DNA of 64,000 nt from NCBI GenBank assembly GCA_021927905.1, contig BLLK01000046.1, positions 62,001-126,000 on the forward strand, in the 5' to 3' direction. This stretch comes from Chaetoceros tenuissimus (lineage: Eukaryota; Bacillariophyta; Thalassiosirophyceae; Chaetocerotales; Chaetocerotaceae). The notes beneath the pieces were generated by a model. The model saw only the letters and a list, made by a program, of their open reading frames with translations. It did no database searches and was not told the DNA's origin. Numbering within the stretch: the first letter of the stretch is position 1; each line of letters starts with the position of its first letter. Shown one piece after another: positions 1-10,308 of this stretch. The position numbers were made by a program, and so were the translations under genes.

Positions 1-1466
1 TCTTTCAAGAATGGAAGTGAATGTACTTCTGACTTGGACTGTGGAGGTACATGTTCAGAAAAGAGTGAAATAGAAGGAGCAATGTGTATGAGTCATTCAG
101 ATTGCCATATTGAAAAGGAAAAGGGATTCTGTGTATTCAATATTGGATCCTGTCTTCCAATCACTGATTCACCAACTATTGCACCTTCAACAACTCCATC
201 TGTATCTTCGTCTCCTTCTTTAACAATGTCAGAAAATCCGTCATCTTTTCCCTCCGAGTCCATGGCTCCTAGCACCGCAAAGCCTGCGTCTTACGTTCCT
301 GGAGAATTGAGTGTCAAGTGTGAAGGTGTTACAATGTCAACAGGTTTGAAATGTGCCCTTCTAACTGAGGCTGGACAAAGAGTCAAATATACTGATGGAA
401 GTGGAGATGAATCAAGTGATAGAATGCATTTTCGTGCAGATGGAGCTGGAGTTGTACCACACCCATATGATGGTGGTTGGTATTATGTTTCAAACAGTGA
501 ATCGTCCTTCTCTGGTGGAGTTGGAAGCATAAGATTTAACAAGAAAGGAGAAGTGATTGGATATGAACGAAATTTAAAAGGTACAAAACGAAATTGTGGT
601 GGAGGTAAGTCGTCAACTTGTATCTAACCGTTTTCAACAAAGCAAACCATATTTATAAACACCCGTCCTCGACATCGAATCAAATAGGTGTAACGCCTTG
701 GAATACATGGATTACTGCCGAAGAAAATGATACTTCTGGATTTCTCTATGAAGTGGACCCATATAGTGGTCACACGAAAAAGATCAATGCCGTTGCAAAT
801 GGTGGAAACTATGAAAGTTTTGCATACGATGATCAGGATCCGCATGCCATTCGGTATTTTGTAACTGAAGATGTTGAAGATGGTGCTTTAGTTCGTTATA
901 CTCCAGCTGACTTTGCTTATCATACAGGAAATAAGTATGATATTCTTAGCTCAAAAGATGGTACACATGAATATCTTGTTCTGAATAACGACGGCACATT
1001 TGAATGGTCGGCTAAAGAGAATGACGGGAAAAAATGTGCATCAAAATTCTTCCCAAATGCTGAAGGTATCGATGTGCATGATAGAGTTCTTTATGTTGTG
1101 AGTAAGGAAAAGAAACTGCTTTTTGAACTAGATCTATCTGCACAAACATGGACGAAGTCGTCAACTGTCTCTGGAGCCTTTAATTTACAGCCAGATCAGC
1201 TTGGAAGAATTGTTGGTGAACGAGATGTTCTCTATTTTTGTGAAGATGGAGGTACTGGGTGCGATATCCACGGAAGAGATTCAACTGGCAAATACTTCAC
1301 AATTGTCAAGGGGACAAAATATGACAGCGAATCAACTGGCTTAGCGTTTTCTCCTGACAACATGTTCATGTATGTTGCATTTCAAGAGGACTCGCACGTC
1401 TATGCGTTTTGGCGAGAGGACGGATATCCTTTTTCGGGATCTGTTGCAGATACAAAATATCATTAG
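1..1466 (+). CDS. PhoX/DUF839-like secreted protein, 5' end missing
   Basis: Two exons, 1..604 and 688..1466, joined over an 83-nt GT-AG intron (605..687) that keeps phase. The reading frame is open from base 1, so the start lies outside the window. The visible protein (about 460 residues) begins with a Cys-rich stretch, then a Ser/Pro/Thr linker of PSxxPS type common in secreted diatom proteins. A domain like PhoX alkaline phosphatase/DUF839 follows: the TPWNTWITAEE block, a YESFAYDD block, FVTEDVEDGALVRYTP, and near the end TGLAFSPDNMFMYVAFQ, which matches the family's closing FSPD signature. Family members are Ca/Fe-dependent phosphoesterases; activity here is inferred only. The protein ends shortly after the domain. 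A role in extracellular phosphate scavenging would fit, but the catalytic ligands were not checked one by one. Confidence 0.75.
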
Positions 1467-1890
1467 TTTGATTTTTTTCAAAAAACATAATACTATTAAG
1501 TTTGGGTGATACAACACTGAATATCTGAAGTCTTTTCACTTTTTTCTAATTACATAGTACCATACTTATGTAAATGAAAATATTGTTATCATTCGTAATA
1601 GATAGGAAGCATGAACATAGAAATATATCGACAAAAGGAGAAAGTGAAAGTAGTGTCGATACCTCAACAATATTTCTTCAATTGTCGTAGTATAATGCAG
1701 AATTATTTAGACAATTATAATAATTGCAACTCAACCCTACTTCTATTCCTTTCCCGGGCAACTTCTTCCATAGCCCTATATAAAACGTTTCATATTTATC
1801 ACATCATTCCGGTTTTATCATAGAGTTCGTACCCTCTCCATTCCATTCATATCCGACTCAACCTGCTAGCTCCACAACGTTTTGAAATAA
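1467..1890. other. intergenic, no gene seen
   Basis: AT-rich spacer between two convergent genes, probably holding both 3' untranslated regions. A 70-codon open frame here has no recognisable content. Nothing else seen. Confidence 0.6.
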
Positions 1891-2331
1891 TTAAAATCCA
1901 TCATGTTTCGCTTTATCTGCCCAATCTGGATGAACTTGCCCAACATCATTTTTCACTGCAACCTTGTAATATTTTTCAGTTACTTCTTTACAGTTGTCAT
2001 AGTGATTAACACCCTCTTTACGGTAGCAATCAATTACATCCTTCCTCAACAGTCTAACAGTCTCATATGCTACTTGACGTTCTCTTGCACGTTGTTCCGC
2101 AGAAAGAAGAAATGCAACTGGATCTTGTGCTCTACCGCGCTATATCATGCAAATGTGAGTGAATCTTTTTGAGAAATTCTTGACGAGCATTGTAGAACAA
2201 GGAATATTGAAGAAAATTGGATACTTGCTCGTAGCTAGTTTGATCAAGCTTACCTCTGATCCGCGTTCACTATGGGGGTATGCAGGAAGGCTAACTTCCG
2301 CAGTTTTTGGTGCGTCGTACATATCAGTCAT
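1891..2331 (-). CDS. NDUFB10: Complex I subunit NDUFB10/PDSW-like, spliced
   Basis: Two exons on the minus strand: 2331..2254 (26 codons) and 2139..1891, with a 114-nt intron (GTAAGC...ATATAG) that joins in phase 0. The result is a 108-residue protein. The second exon reads RGRAQDPVAFLLSAEQRARE and later CYRKEGVNHYDNC. This closely resembles plant NDUFB10, which carries KDPVAM, a basic helix, then CYRVEGVNHYQKC (from memory of the family). The paired Cys fit the twin-Cys pattern of this intermembrane-space accessory subunit of mitochondrial NADH:ubiquinone oxidoreductase. Length matches the plant form (about 106 residues). No single open frame covers the gene, so a frame-based gene call misses it. 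The gene is convergent with the PhoX-like gene. Confidence 0.85.
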
Positions 2332-2828
2332 GATGGAAATTAGAAGTGACTAAGTTAAATGAAAAAGATGAGTAGATGGCTGTTTTTGTGTTGATTAGCT
2401 GCTACAAAAACGAGATGTAATTATTTGAGCTAGCAAACTAACTAGTGCTTGCTTGCTTGCTGCTGCGTAGGTATTGGTTGGCTCGCTTCTTCTTCGTTCG
2501 TTCTTTCGGCTAGGCAGGATAGCTAGATAGATTAGATTCTCTGTTTTTTTCTTGTTGTTACTTTTGTTGGGGGACCAAGGGGGGCTAGCGAGTTCATTAA
2601 TATTTCATTTCAAAAAATTCTTCGGGTCTCTTCTATATTTGAGTTTCCAATGACAAAATGAAACCGTTTCGGCTTTACGTTTGTTTAAATGTATTAGAAA
2701 CTAAGTATAGAGATATTGTCAATTTATACAGCTTTCTCGCTATACGGTTGTTCAGTGATTCAATCTTTGTTGCAATCATTTCAAAATGAGAGACGACAAT
2801 TGTGCAAACAAAGAAATGTGTACTAAAA
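2332..2828. other. intergenic, 5' region of NDUFB10 gene
   Basis: Holds the presumed promoter of the minus-strand NDUFB10 gene and the 3' flank of the TerC gene. Contains short simple-sequence tracts (gcttgcttgctgctgc near 2450, tagctagatagatt near 2520). No gene seen. Confidence 0.55.
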
Positions 2829-3911
2829 CTAATTTTTATCTTTGTTTTTGGATTCAAATATGCTTGCCAAGATACCTCCGCCTAAACATGTGCAAATAAT
2901 TGACAAGGAAACTCCAATACCTAATTCAAAATGAAAATATTCGCCAACCATCTTACTTCCCACGAACAAAAGTACCAATGCAACTGCGGATTTCAAATAA
3001 TGGAAACTAGACACTGCCTTTGCAACGACTGTGTATAAAGACCGAAGAGCTAATATTGCAAAGACATTGGATGCATACACAATCAATGGATCTTTGCTAA
3101 CTCCCAAAACTGCAGGTATGCTATCTACAGCAAATACGAAATCCGATAATTCTACACAAACTAAGCAGAGAAACAAAGGAGTCGCAATTTTCTTTCCTGT
3201 CGTGTCACAAGTAGTAAAGAAATCTTCTCCGTGTAATTCATCTGAGGTATTAGGGAAAATAATCTTTGTCAATTTCATTATCATATTGTTGTCATGATCT
3301 ATATCTGTGCCATCAGTGTTTCCTTCCAACAAAAGATTTACTGACGAAGCAATTAGAATTCCTGCAAACACTAATATGACAGATCTGAACTTTTGCAAAG
3401 CAGCAACTCCCACACTAATCATCATTCCTCTCAATATAATAGCTCCCCATATTCCCCATGATAAAACTCGATTTTGTAGATGATCGGGTATATTAAAATA
3501 ATCAAAAAGCATGATAAAAACGAATAGATTGTCAATTGACAAAGACTGTTCAATGAGATATCCAGCAAAGAATTCATATCCTGATGTTACACCTCTTGTT
3601 GCTGTTAGTGTTAGTCCAAATATCGATGCTGCTGAAATAGTAAGTACTGTTCTGAATACTGCATTTTTATATTCCTTGTCGCTTGTTGTAGAATCAGAAT
3701 CGTCCAAAATATTTTCAAAGCTAGCATCTGTCTGGCAATTAGTTGAACCTCCTTGAAAATGTTGGATAATATTTTCTTGTTGTGTAGCAATGACTGCTTT
3801 TTGGTCAAGCCGGGAAAAGGCACAGACAGACTCTTTGGTCAGCAATAAAATGCTGGTGAGCAGTGCAGTGATCAGGAAATGATACCTCATGTCAGTCTTT
3901 CTATTCTCCAA
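2829..3911 (-). CDS. TerC-family integral membrane protein, plastid-type
   Basis: A single exon of 360 codons. An in-frame Met eight residues in (ATG at 3890) gives a better signal peptide ending VCA-FSRL, the diatom plastid cleavage pattern, and may be the true start. The core shows TerC features: YLIEQSLSIDNLFVF in an early membrane helix, ILRGMMISVG, and SDFVFAVDSIPAVLGVSKDP with the conserved acidic residues in the membrane. About seven hydrophobic helices are visible. Plant TerC is a thylakoid membrane protein needed for inserting thylakoid proteins; bacterial members handle metal ions. A plastid envelope or thylakoid location is inferred from the presequence. Divergent from the PDZ gene at 4304. 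Confidence 0.85.
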   Translation of the reverse strand: MENRKTDMRYHFLITALLTSILLLTKESVCAFSRLDQKAVIATQQENIIQHFQGGSTNCQTDASFENILDDSDSTTSDKEYKNAVFRTVLTISAASIFGLTLTATRGVTSGYEFFAGYLIEQSLSIDNLFVFIMLFDYFNIPDHLQNRVLSWGIWGAIILRGMMISVGVAALQKFRSVILVFAGILIASSVNLLLEGNTDGTDIDHDNNMIMKLTKIIFPNTSDELHGEDFFTTCDTTGKKIATPLFLCLVCVELSDFVFAVDSIPAVLGVSKDPLIVYASNVFAILALRSLYTVVAKAVSSFHYLKSAVALVLLFVGSKMVGEYFHFELGIGVSLSIICTCLGGGILASIFESKNKDKN

Positions 3912-4303
3912 TACGAGTAAGTGATTGTGGTGATAGGTAATACGGTGATGGATCTTGAAGAATCTTTGAATGAATCTGGTGGAAAATTGATTTTTAATTC
4001 AAAATTGCATTCTGCATTCTCTCTTTGTGAAAAGTAAAAGAAAGGAGAGAGGAGAGAGAAGAGAAAGGGGAAAAAAGCATTGACACCTGTCGAATAAAAA
4101 GAAGGACAACTTGGGACTCAATTTATTTCATGTCATTGTTTTAGCTGCGCAGTCGGTGCTCGGGTGGGCTTTTGTTACTGTCATAATGCGAGAAGAAGCC
4201 ATTCAGAAAGAAAAGAAGGACTATAGTACTTTAGTTCATAAATTTTGTAAAAGAAATTCTGTCCATCAATAAGCGAAGTGCTCTCAAATTGTAATAAAGC
4301 AAA
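3912..4303. promoter_or_regulatory. divergent promoter region
   Basis: 392 bp between the divergently read TerC and PDZ genes, so it should hold both promoters. It contains a purine-rich run near 4035-4075 and the string attgacacctgt at 4079, which recurs in the terminal repeat near 14938. No gene seen. Confidence 0.45.
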
Positions 4304-5182
4304 ATGTCTCAGAGTGTTGCAACAGATACATCCTATAGTGTAAAGATTAAGAAAAAGAAAGGGGATAAGATTGGAGTAACACTTTTCAAGGGTGAAGATG
4401 GATCGATTAGCGTCTCTAACATCCGCCCAAATACGCCAGCGGCAAAAACAAATTTTAAACGTCTAGGAGATAGAATTTTAACCATCAATGGTAAGAATGC
4501 TGAGGAATTTTCTACAAAGGAAGCGGCAGAGTTCCTGCAGAAGTCCAAGGGAGAAGTTGAGATTGTATTGGATGATGTAGGCGCTGAACCAGATCCAAGT
4601 GTTGTAACCACACCAGAAGAGATTGCCAGCGACGAGCCTGTTCAAAATGAAGACGCCAAGGATTACCTCACTGCTGCCTCATCTGTGGTCATTTTGAAAG
4701 ATATCGCCAGTGTGAAGGAACAACTTTTCAATGTTGAGAAAATTTCTTCGTGGAGTAACTTGTATGAGTCTGCATCTTTGCTTTCTGAGGGAACAAGTGG
4801 ACCAAGTAGCATTGGAGCAACAGTTGAATTGAAAACTTACTCTGGAACAGTCACAAAGGAGGAAATCATTAAAGCAACCGGTCAAGAGATTCGTTTGCTT
4901 GTACAACCTGAATCACTCCATGGACCTTTTGAACATATTGAGAAGATCTTCAAGGTTGAAAGTGTAATGGTTGGAGTTTCAAAAGTAACGGTGACATACA
5001 AGTACAGAGTGAAATTCGGTGTTTTGGGAGCAAGTGTGATGGGTGGAATGGTTCAAAAGGAAATGGGTGATGGAGCATTTGGATGTGCATATGGTCTCAA
5101 GCATTATGTCGAGACAGAAGAAGAAGTCACTGCGGGCACGAAGCTCTACGAACCTATCACTTTTGGTACTTTGACTGAGTAA
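4304..5182 (+). CDS. PDZ-domain protein with SRPBCC-like C-terminal region
   Basis: A single exon of 292 codons; ATG in good context (caaaATGTCT). Residues about 10-95 form a PDZ domain: IGVTLFKG as the carboxylate-binding loop, ISVSNIRPNTPAAKT, and the typical LGDRILTINGKN turn. An acidic linker follows. Residues about 125-290 are rich in short beta-like strands (SIGATVELKTYSGTVTKEE, IRLLVQPESLHGPFEH, VTYKYRVKFGVLG), which look like a polyketide-cyclase/SRPBCC fold, but this is a weak guess. No signal peptide or membrane helix is seen, so it is probably cytosolic. Function unknown. Confidence 0.75.
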   Translation: MSQSVATDTSYSVKIKKKKGDKIGVTLFKGEDGSISVSNIRPNTPAAKTNFKRLGDRILTINGKNAEEFSTKEAAEFLQKSKGEVEIVLDDVGAEPDPSVVTTPEEIASDEPVQNEDAKDYLTAASSVVILKDIASVKEQLFNVEKISSWSNLYESASLLSEGTSGPSSIGATVELKTYSGTVTKEEIIKATGQEIRLLVQPESLHGPFEHIEKIFKVESVMVGVSKVTVTYKYRVKFGVLGASVMGGMVQKEMGDGAFGCAYGLKHYVETEEEVTAGTKLYEPITFGTLTE

Positions 5183-5581
5183 AATTTCCTATGTAAAATA
5201 TTTCTCAGTAGACTTGCACTTCACTGCAACTGCATATGGTGTTGAGATGATGTTTCAATGAGTGACTTAAAGTGTTCTGTTATAATGATTTGCATTCTAT
5301 TTCTAGTAGAGATATACTTGAAAAATAATCTGTCTTGAGCAGTGAGGTTCAAGTAGAGAAGACTATTTGGTAAAGCATACAGTATAAGGAATAACGAGTA
5401 TGGAAATTAGACTAAAAATTATATTTACGTTTCTAGTGTATTGACTTGCAAAGGTTCAGAGTATCAAAAAACTCTCCTACAGTTGAAAATCTTCATTTCC
5501 GATATATCCTAAGTTTGTTCCAGCAAAGTTTTGTTGATCAAGTTGTTAAGTATTATTACTCTCAAACAATGAGGATTTATA
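5183..5581. other. intergenic between convergent genes
   Basis: AT-rich, probably the two 3' untranslated regions. A 90-codon plus-strand frame at 5446 overlaps the minus-strand gene and has no recognisable content. Confidence 0.5.
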
Positions 5582-6094
5582 CTACAAAGGAAAATTCATA
5601 CGTGTTCTCCCTTCTCGTCCATGTGGTCGCGAAGTACTTCGCATTGGTAATTGATAATGTTCAGAAGGAGATCTGTGCTGTACTCTTTCATCATCTTCGG
5701 ATTTGCTATCCAAACTAAATATAAATAAAGAATCGTCTCTGTCGTTTCTAGATTCCAATGCCTCTTCTCCGCTCTGATTATCTGCTCTACCCCAGAAATT
5801 AATCTGATCTCTTGTAACAAGCTTACTTTTCAGATAAGCCTTGGAAGGGGGCTTCTTCACGTTACTATCGGATTCCTTTGAAATTGTCTGGAAACTGTTG
5901 TGTGTGCTCAATCTAGCTACCTGAGCAGAGGCTCTATTCAAAGCACGCATACGCACCAAAGAATCGTTTGGTGTCTTGGACGCTTGGATACTTGATGTAT
6001 CAGATTCATCTTCCACCACTGCCTTCTTCACTTTGAAATGAATCCTTTTCAAGTGAGGATGGTTGTTAATTTGAACGGTTGTCACTTTCTCCAT
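5582..6094 (-). CDS. unknown small hydrophilic protein
   Basis: Open frame of 170 codons, not recognised. The protein is hydrophilic, Ser-, Arg- and Asp-rich, with no signal peptide and no membrane helix. It contains runs such as RMRALNRASAQVARL and a KLVTRDQINFWG block that looks less random than the rest. The start ATG follows an A-rich leader with aagatataaatc just upstream. It is the only long frame in this 900-bp stretch, which supports a gene, but no domain can be named. It is convergent with the PDZ gene and divergent from the lumen-protein gene at 6440. Confidence 0.5.
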   Translation of the reverse strand: MEKVTTVQINNHPHLKRIHFKVKKAVVEDESDTSSIQASKTPNDSLVRMRALNRASAQVARLSTHNSFQTISKESDSNVKKPPSKAYLKSKLVTRDQINFWGRADNQSGEEALESRNDRDDSLFIFSLDSKSEDDERVQHRSPSEHYQLPMRSTSRPHGREGRTRMNFPL

Positions 6095-6439
6095 GATGAT
6101 TTATATCTTTGAGAGTTCAAGTATTTATATTTTGTTCTTCGATACATCGGCTGATGATGCGGATGGGAGAACGGCGATACAAATATGAATTATTCGTGTC
6201 ATTTGTTTAAGTGTTTAGCTACCGTTGAGAATGCTAAGCGAATCTTTTTTCATCCCTTCCAGGTTGGGACTTAGTCAGAACACCCTACCATCATCTCTGC
6301 TGTTTTGCTGACAAAAAGAAATCTTTGGCTGACTGGCTGACACATCTTCTGCTGCATCAAAAAGTAATGAAATCAAATGTAAACGAACTCCACATGCGTA
6401 TTATTTGTGATTACCTTCATTTACTCCAAAACAAACAAG
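6095..6439. promoter_or_regulatory. divergent promoter region
   Basis: 345 bp between the divergent unknown gene and the lumen-protein gene. Likely holds both promoters; no defined element recognised. Confidence 0.4.
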
Positions 6440-6850
6440 ATGAAACTATTGAAAACTTTACTAATCCTACCAGCTGTATCTGCTTTTGCTCCATGCCCAA
6501 ATGCAAAATTTGCAACAGTTCTTAATCAAGCAAATTCTGATGCAGAAATTACATCACGTAGAAATGCAATGGCGTCAATATTTTTCTCCACGATTGCTGC
6601 AACGAAAGCAGCTAATGCTTTGGATATGGATGCTTTCATGAACGCGGAACTCGCAAGCGATACGAAAAATTGCGATCCAAAGAGGGATCCCAAATGCGTT
6701 CCGAAGCTTTCTCAAGAGGAAGCCTTGTGTAAATATGGCCAAGGTGGGAAAGCAAAGGCTGAAGCATGCAGAAGTATCAAGGCTCAAGGAAAAGAGGTTC
6801 CATCAGCAGCACCTCAAGGTAAATCCCTTGGTGGTGCATATGCAATGTAA
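6440..6850 (+). CDS. small thylakoid-lumen protein with tripartite targeting signal
   Basis: 136 codons. I place the start at 6440 (acaagATGAAA), eleven codons inside the longest frame, because the product then begins with a clean signal peptide ending VSA-FAP, the diatom plastid import motif. A transit stretch follows, then SRRNAMASIFFSTIAATKAANA, in which a twin Arg and a hydrophobic core ending in ANA form a Tat-type lumen signal. The mature part is only about 75 residues, with four Cys (NCDPKRDPKC, later LCKYGQGG and EACRSIK), Lys-rich and ending in GGAYAM. This is the build of small nuclear-encoded extrinsic photosystem subunits in red-lineage algae. I cannot name the subunit. Confidence 0.75.
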   Translation: MKLLKTLLILPAVSAFAPCPNAKFATVLNQANSDAEITSRRNAMASIFFSTIAATKAANALDMDAFMNAELASDTKNCDPKRDPKCVPKLSQEEALCKYGQGGKAKAEACRSIKAQGKEVPSAAPQGKSLGGAYAM

Positions 6851-7687
6851 AAAAGTAATTTATGGGAACTAAATGTTGAAGCATCTATTTTGAAGATGTA
6901 TGAGCGTTGAATAAATAAATTTGGCCAAAAGAAAGAAATCATGTGAATCATATCTTCATCAAGAGAAATACTGATTAGCGCCTTTGCATGGACACTGTTG
7001 TAGCTCACTGTAACGATATAATGCTAGACTATCTTTGATGTAAAAGAATCTATCTCCTTTAGTATTTTAAAAACGAAGAGTATAAACTTTTATTCAAGGT
7101 TTCATCCCTTTTGGAAACAAGTTTGTATGTACCATAGCTAGTCTGGTAAAAGCTTTTTCAAATTACTCTTAGACTATAAATAGCAAAAGTGCATTTTGCA
7201 ACGAAGTTAGGAATAACTGAAACTCTGGTTTCAAAACAATGAAAAAGTTTAAAGGTTGTGACACCAATTTACACTGTTTTGTAGTATTTAAAAGTAGCAA
7301 ATTACACATGACAATGAAAAATAAAATGCTTTGATTGCAGAGCACATACATTACTATTGGCCACTCGCCCTTGATCATTAGATACCATCTACAAAAATGT
7401 TCTAGAATCAAAAAGCAGAGGGGATCAAGAAGAGCAATATGCAGTGCTCAAACTTGCAAAAACATGAGGAAGAGGCTATGTACATTATTGTCAAATAAAA
7501 CAAAGACTGAAGAATATAATGATAAAGTGTGTATATTAGTAAATCTCTTTTAATAGTATGTACATAGTATTTCAATTGACTCCAATGTGTACGTTCGAAT
7601 TTAATTCAAAAATAAAAGACTTCGTTCAACCTTTCGCTGCTGACCTTTGACTATTAAATACTGATGCTCAAAGCAGCAAAAAAGTGT
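6851..7687. other. intergenic, no gene seen
   Basis: 837 bp of AT-rich DNA from the lumen-protein 3' end to the tRNA. The short frames on both strands are low-complexity and unsupported. Confidence 0.55.
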
Positions 7688-7769
7688 CGACACCGGCAGG
7701 ACTCGAACCTACGCGGGATAAACCCAATCGATTTCTAGTCGATCGCCTTAACCGCTCGGCCACGGTGTC
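7688..7769 (-). tRNA. trnS-AGA: tRNA-Ser (anticodon AGA)
   Basis: An 82-nt cloverleaf on the minus strand. The acceptor arms GACACCG and CGGTGTC pair perfectly, with discriminator G. D-arm GCCGAGCGGTTAAGGC, anticodon stem ATCGA/TCGAT around loop CTAGAAA (anticodon AGA), a long class II variable arm, and T-loop GGTTCGAGTCC. No intron. The long variable arm and the G discriminator fit a serine tRNA. Confidence 0.95.
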
Positions 7770-9300
7770 ACTGTTGCAAAATGAGGTCGTACTTGCAAAT
7801 ATAATCTATTTGCATCAACATACCACCACAGAAATTTTTTCTGCCAGAGGATTTCTATGATGGGTTATACATTTTTATTATAACTCTTAAAAAGACAAAA
7901 TGAAGCATGGAAAGTACGAGAGGATATCCTACTTTGTTTATGGTACTCGTAAGCAAAATATTCGTCATAACACGAAATATGAAAAAGGATACAGCACTGA
8001 GATTTTCAATACTTGTTTACTTTTGCATTTACTTATCAAAACAATTTGTGATTGAATTAATGGGTAGAACATAGGTGAAGAATGTGAAGGGTAAGAAAAT
8101 AGGAAAATTGTGACAATTGATGGCTAAGAAGAAAGATTCTAGGAAATGCAATGTCATTGCTTGGTGGTCTTACAGTGTAGAGATGGTGGTGTGGGAATCT
8201 ATTCTTCCTTCACACTGCAAGCAGGTATAGCAATGCCTTGAGATACAAACGTCTAGTCAGTGGGAGCATACATATTGTACGTAGAAAAAATGAGTAAAAT
8301 TTACGTATGAGAAACTTATTGAGTCTGGTCACAAAGATGCTAACAACAACTTAGAAGAATATGACAGATACATCCTACTTTCATGAGATAAATTGTTGCA
8401 CAGAATCAAATTTCTTCTAAGAAGCAGCAATGGACAAGCAGAATCATTAAAAACAAATGACACAAAGATGGGACTCATTATGATGGAGCTCAATGTCCTT
8501 CCATCGTAATGTTGTTCAGCAAACCCCATGCTACATGCTCGCATGCCAATGCTGATTGTATGAAAAGAAACAATGCTGCAAACAAAAGAATGAATATGAA
8601 AGCAAACGTAGTCTTGTAGGCTTGAAAAATCAGCGAGGAACAAACCTTTAGGTGAAAAATGAAAGCATCAATCTCACGAAATACATGCTCGATAGAAATT
8701 GTTGTTTTCACTATTGATAGATGAAGTTGTAGAGGGGGTAAAAAACAACAAAAGAGGAGCTATGTTTAGCAAAAAGGAAAAGTGAAAAAAAAAAGCAAGT
8801 TTTATTTGGTTTTTATCAAGTTTTTATCTTTTGTTGCTCAGACAGATCCTACGTCCTACATCCTGAATCCTACCTACCCAACGTTGGTTGGTCAGGATCT
8901 GATTCATCAATGTTTCTTGTTTCTCTTACAAAACAATGCAATGCAAGGAAAAAGATGACATTAGATAAACAAACATGAACATAATGTTGTATGTGGGCTT
9001 GAAAAGAAGTGTAGACTACATCAAATCTACAAGACCAAAAATAGAAAAAAATGCATATCAAGGACGTACGTACGTGTAGCATTGCTTGAAGTGCATCATT
9101 TTTTGGTTCCAAGGTTGCCAAGGGAGAAAACAAAGAGCAAAAGCAAAACATCTCATTAATCAAGGGATCGTCAAAACATGTGTACATCGATCAAACCTAA
9201 GTACAAAATCAAAAATGAAACAATACCAAGCACGTACGTATGCACGAGTACCTACATACGTATGTACGAGTACGAGCATTTCCAGAAGTGCTTTCTTTGG
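7770..9300. other. gene-poor region with simple repeats
   Basis: 1.5 kb without a supportable gene. The open frames near 8330-8710 and 8870-9313 have no recognisable content. From about 9060 the sequence holds runs of acgtacgta and cgtacgtatg that recur at 11190 and 15415, marking the start of the duplicated segment described separately. Confidence 0.55.
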
Positions 9301-9345
9301 TCAGGTACCGTAGTAGGATAGACAGGAAAACAAAGCCCCGTTGGA
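9224..9345. repeat. partial copy A of duplicated segment
   Basis: The string tacgagcatttccagaagtgct followed by taggatagacaggaaaacaaag recurs in copy B, where it is split by the MITE and ends at the Mutator-like element. A diverged form is in copy C near 15430-15460. Copy A carries neither insertion, so it shows the empty state of both sites. It also overlaps the last codons of the Mad3-like gene. Confidence 0.75.
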
Positions 9346-10308
9346 ATGTTTCAGTCTTTTCAGTTTATTCTGTCTAGATCGAAGCAAGGATTGTCGGTCA
9401 AATTTGTCCTCTTTCATAATTTCGAAAGTAAGAAGTTGCTGCAAAGAGTCATTTTGCTGCTGTTCAAGTGTATGAAGATCTTGTTCAATTGTAGAATTTG
9501 CATTGTCCTCACGGATCTTCTTTGATGGTTGTTTCGGGGATCGAGACCGACTTCGCTTGGTTGTAATAGTGTTGGAAAGGTCGGTCAGTGCATTGACAGA
9601 AGTAGTAGCTGGTGGAAGAGGAGTACCAGCTTTGATCTAGGAAGTAGAATGAAAGAATGATTTATCAGTAAGTAGAGAACCATTTCAAACAATTATTAAA
9701 ATATCTGTATAACTCACCTCAGGGGTTGTCTGTTGTTCCGATCTACTCCTAGACCGACTTGTCTTGACTCTATGACGATCTGTATCTCTCAAGGAATCCA
9801 AGTCAATTCCTAAATCTCTCATTCTCAATTTGAAACAAGCAAATCTCTCCTTGACAACAGAACTATAATCCTTTGCTTTTTCCGCAAACCAAGTCCAACT
9901 CATCCAAAACATGGCTGTCTCCCTCCCAACACGACACTCCCATGCAAATTGAAATACATTCAAAGGATCCTGACATAACTTAGCATAGTGTACCAGTACC
10001 TTTACAAATTCAACGTCATTCTTGTATTGCGGCATGTAGATACAGCTCATGACACATCGTTGTTGAATTTGAAATTCAACTGCAGGGTTATTGTATTTTG
10101 TTGTGTAGTATGAAATGTAATCTTGCCAATCTCTCAAAGGATGAGAAGATACACGACACTCGTGGAGAAGAGTGGCAAGGCGAGTTCCATTCGATGCATT
10201 GCATCTTTCTGCAAAGCGTTCCGATGGACGAACCTTTTCTTCGTGTTCTTGAATTCTTGTGTCTGGAGTAGCCGCTTCTCTAGAGCGGCTTCTCTTCCTA
10301 CTGCTCAT
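9301..10308 (-). CDS. Bub1/Mad3 homology-region protein (spindle checkpoint)
   Basis: Two exons, 10308..9718 and 9636..9301, joined in phase 0 over an 81-nt GTGAGT...CTAG intron, giving 308 residues. Residues about 38-165 match the Bub1/BubR1/Mad3 TPR-like homology region: HPLRDWQDYISYY, then KNDVEFVKVLVHYAKLCQDP, then VFQFAWECRVGRETAMFWMSW, in family order. In other eukaryotes this region binds Knl1 and takes part in the mitotic checkpoint complex. The rest is Arg/Ser-rich (SRSRSRSE, KRSRSRSPK) with a Gln-rich coiled stretch. There is no kinase domain and I see no KEN box, unlike classical Mad3/BubR1. The last codons lie in a repeated segment, so the C-terminus may have been altered. Minor forms of the 5' end are possible. 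Confidence 0.7.

Noticed and set aside
1611-1823. 70-codon plus-strand frame
   Set aside because: AT-rich chance frame between convergent genes.
8329-8711. Overlapping minus-strand frames
   Set aside because: Low-complexity hydrophobic products without recognisable content.
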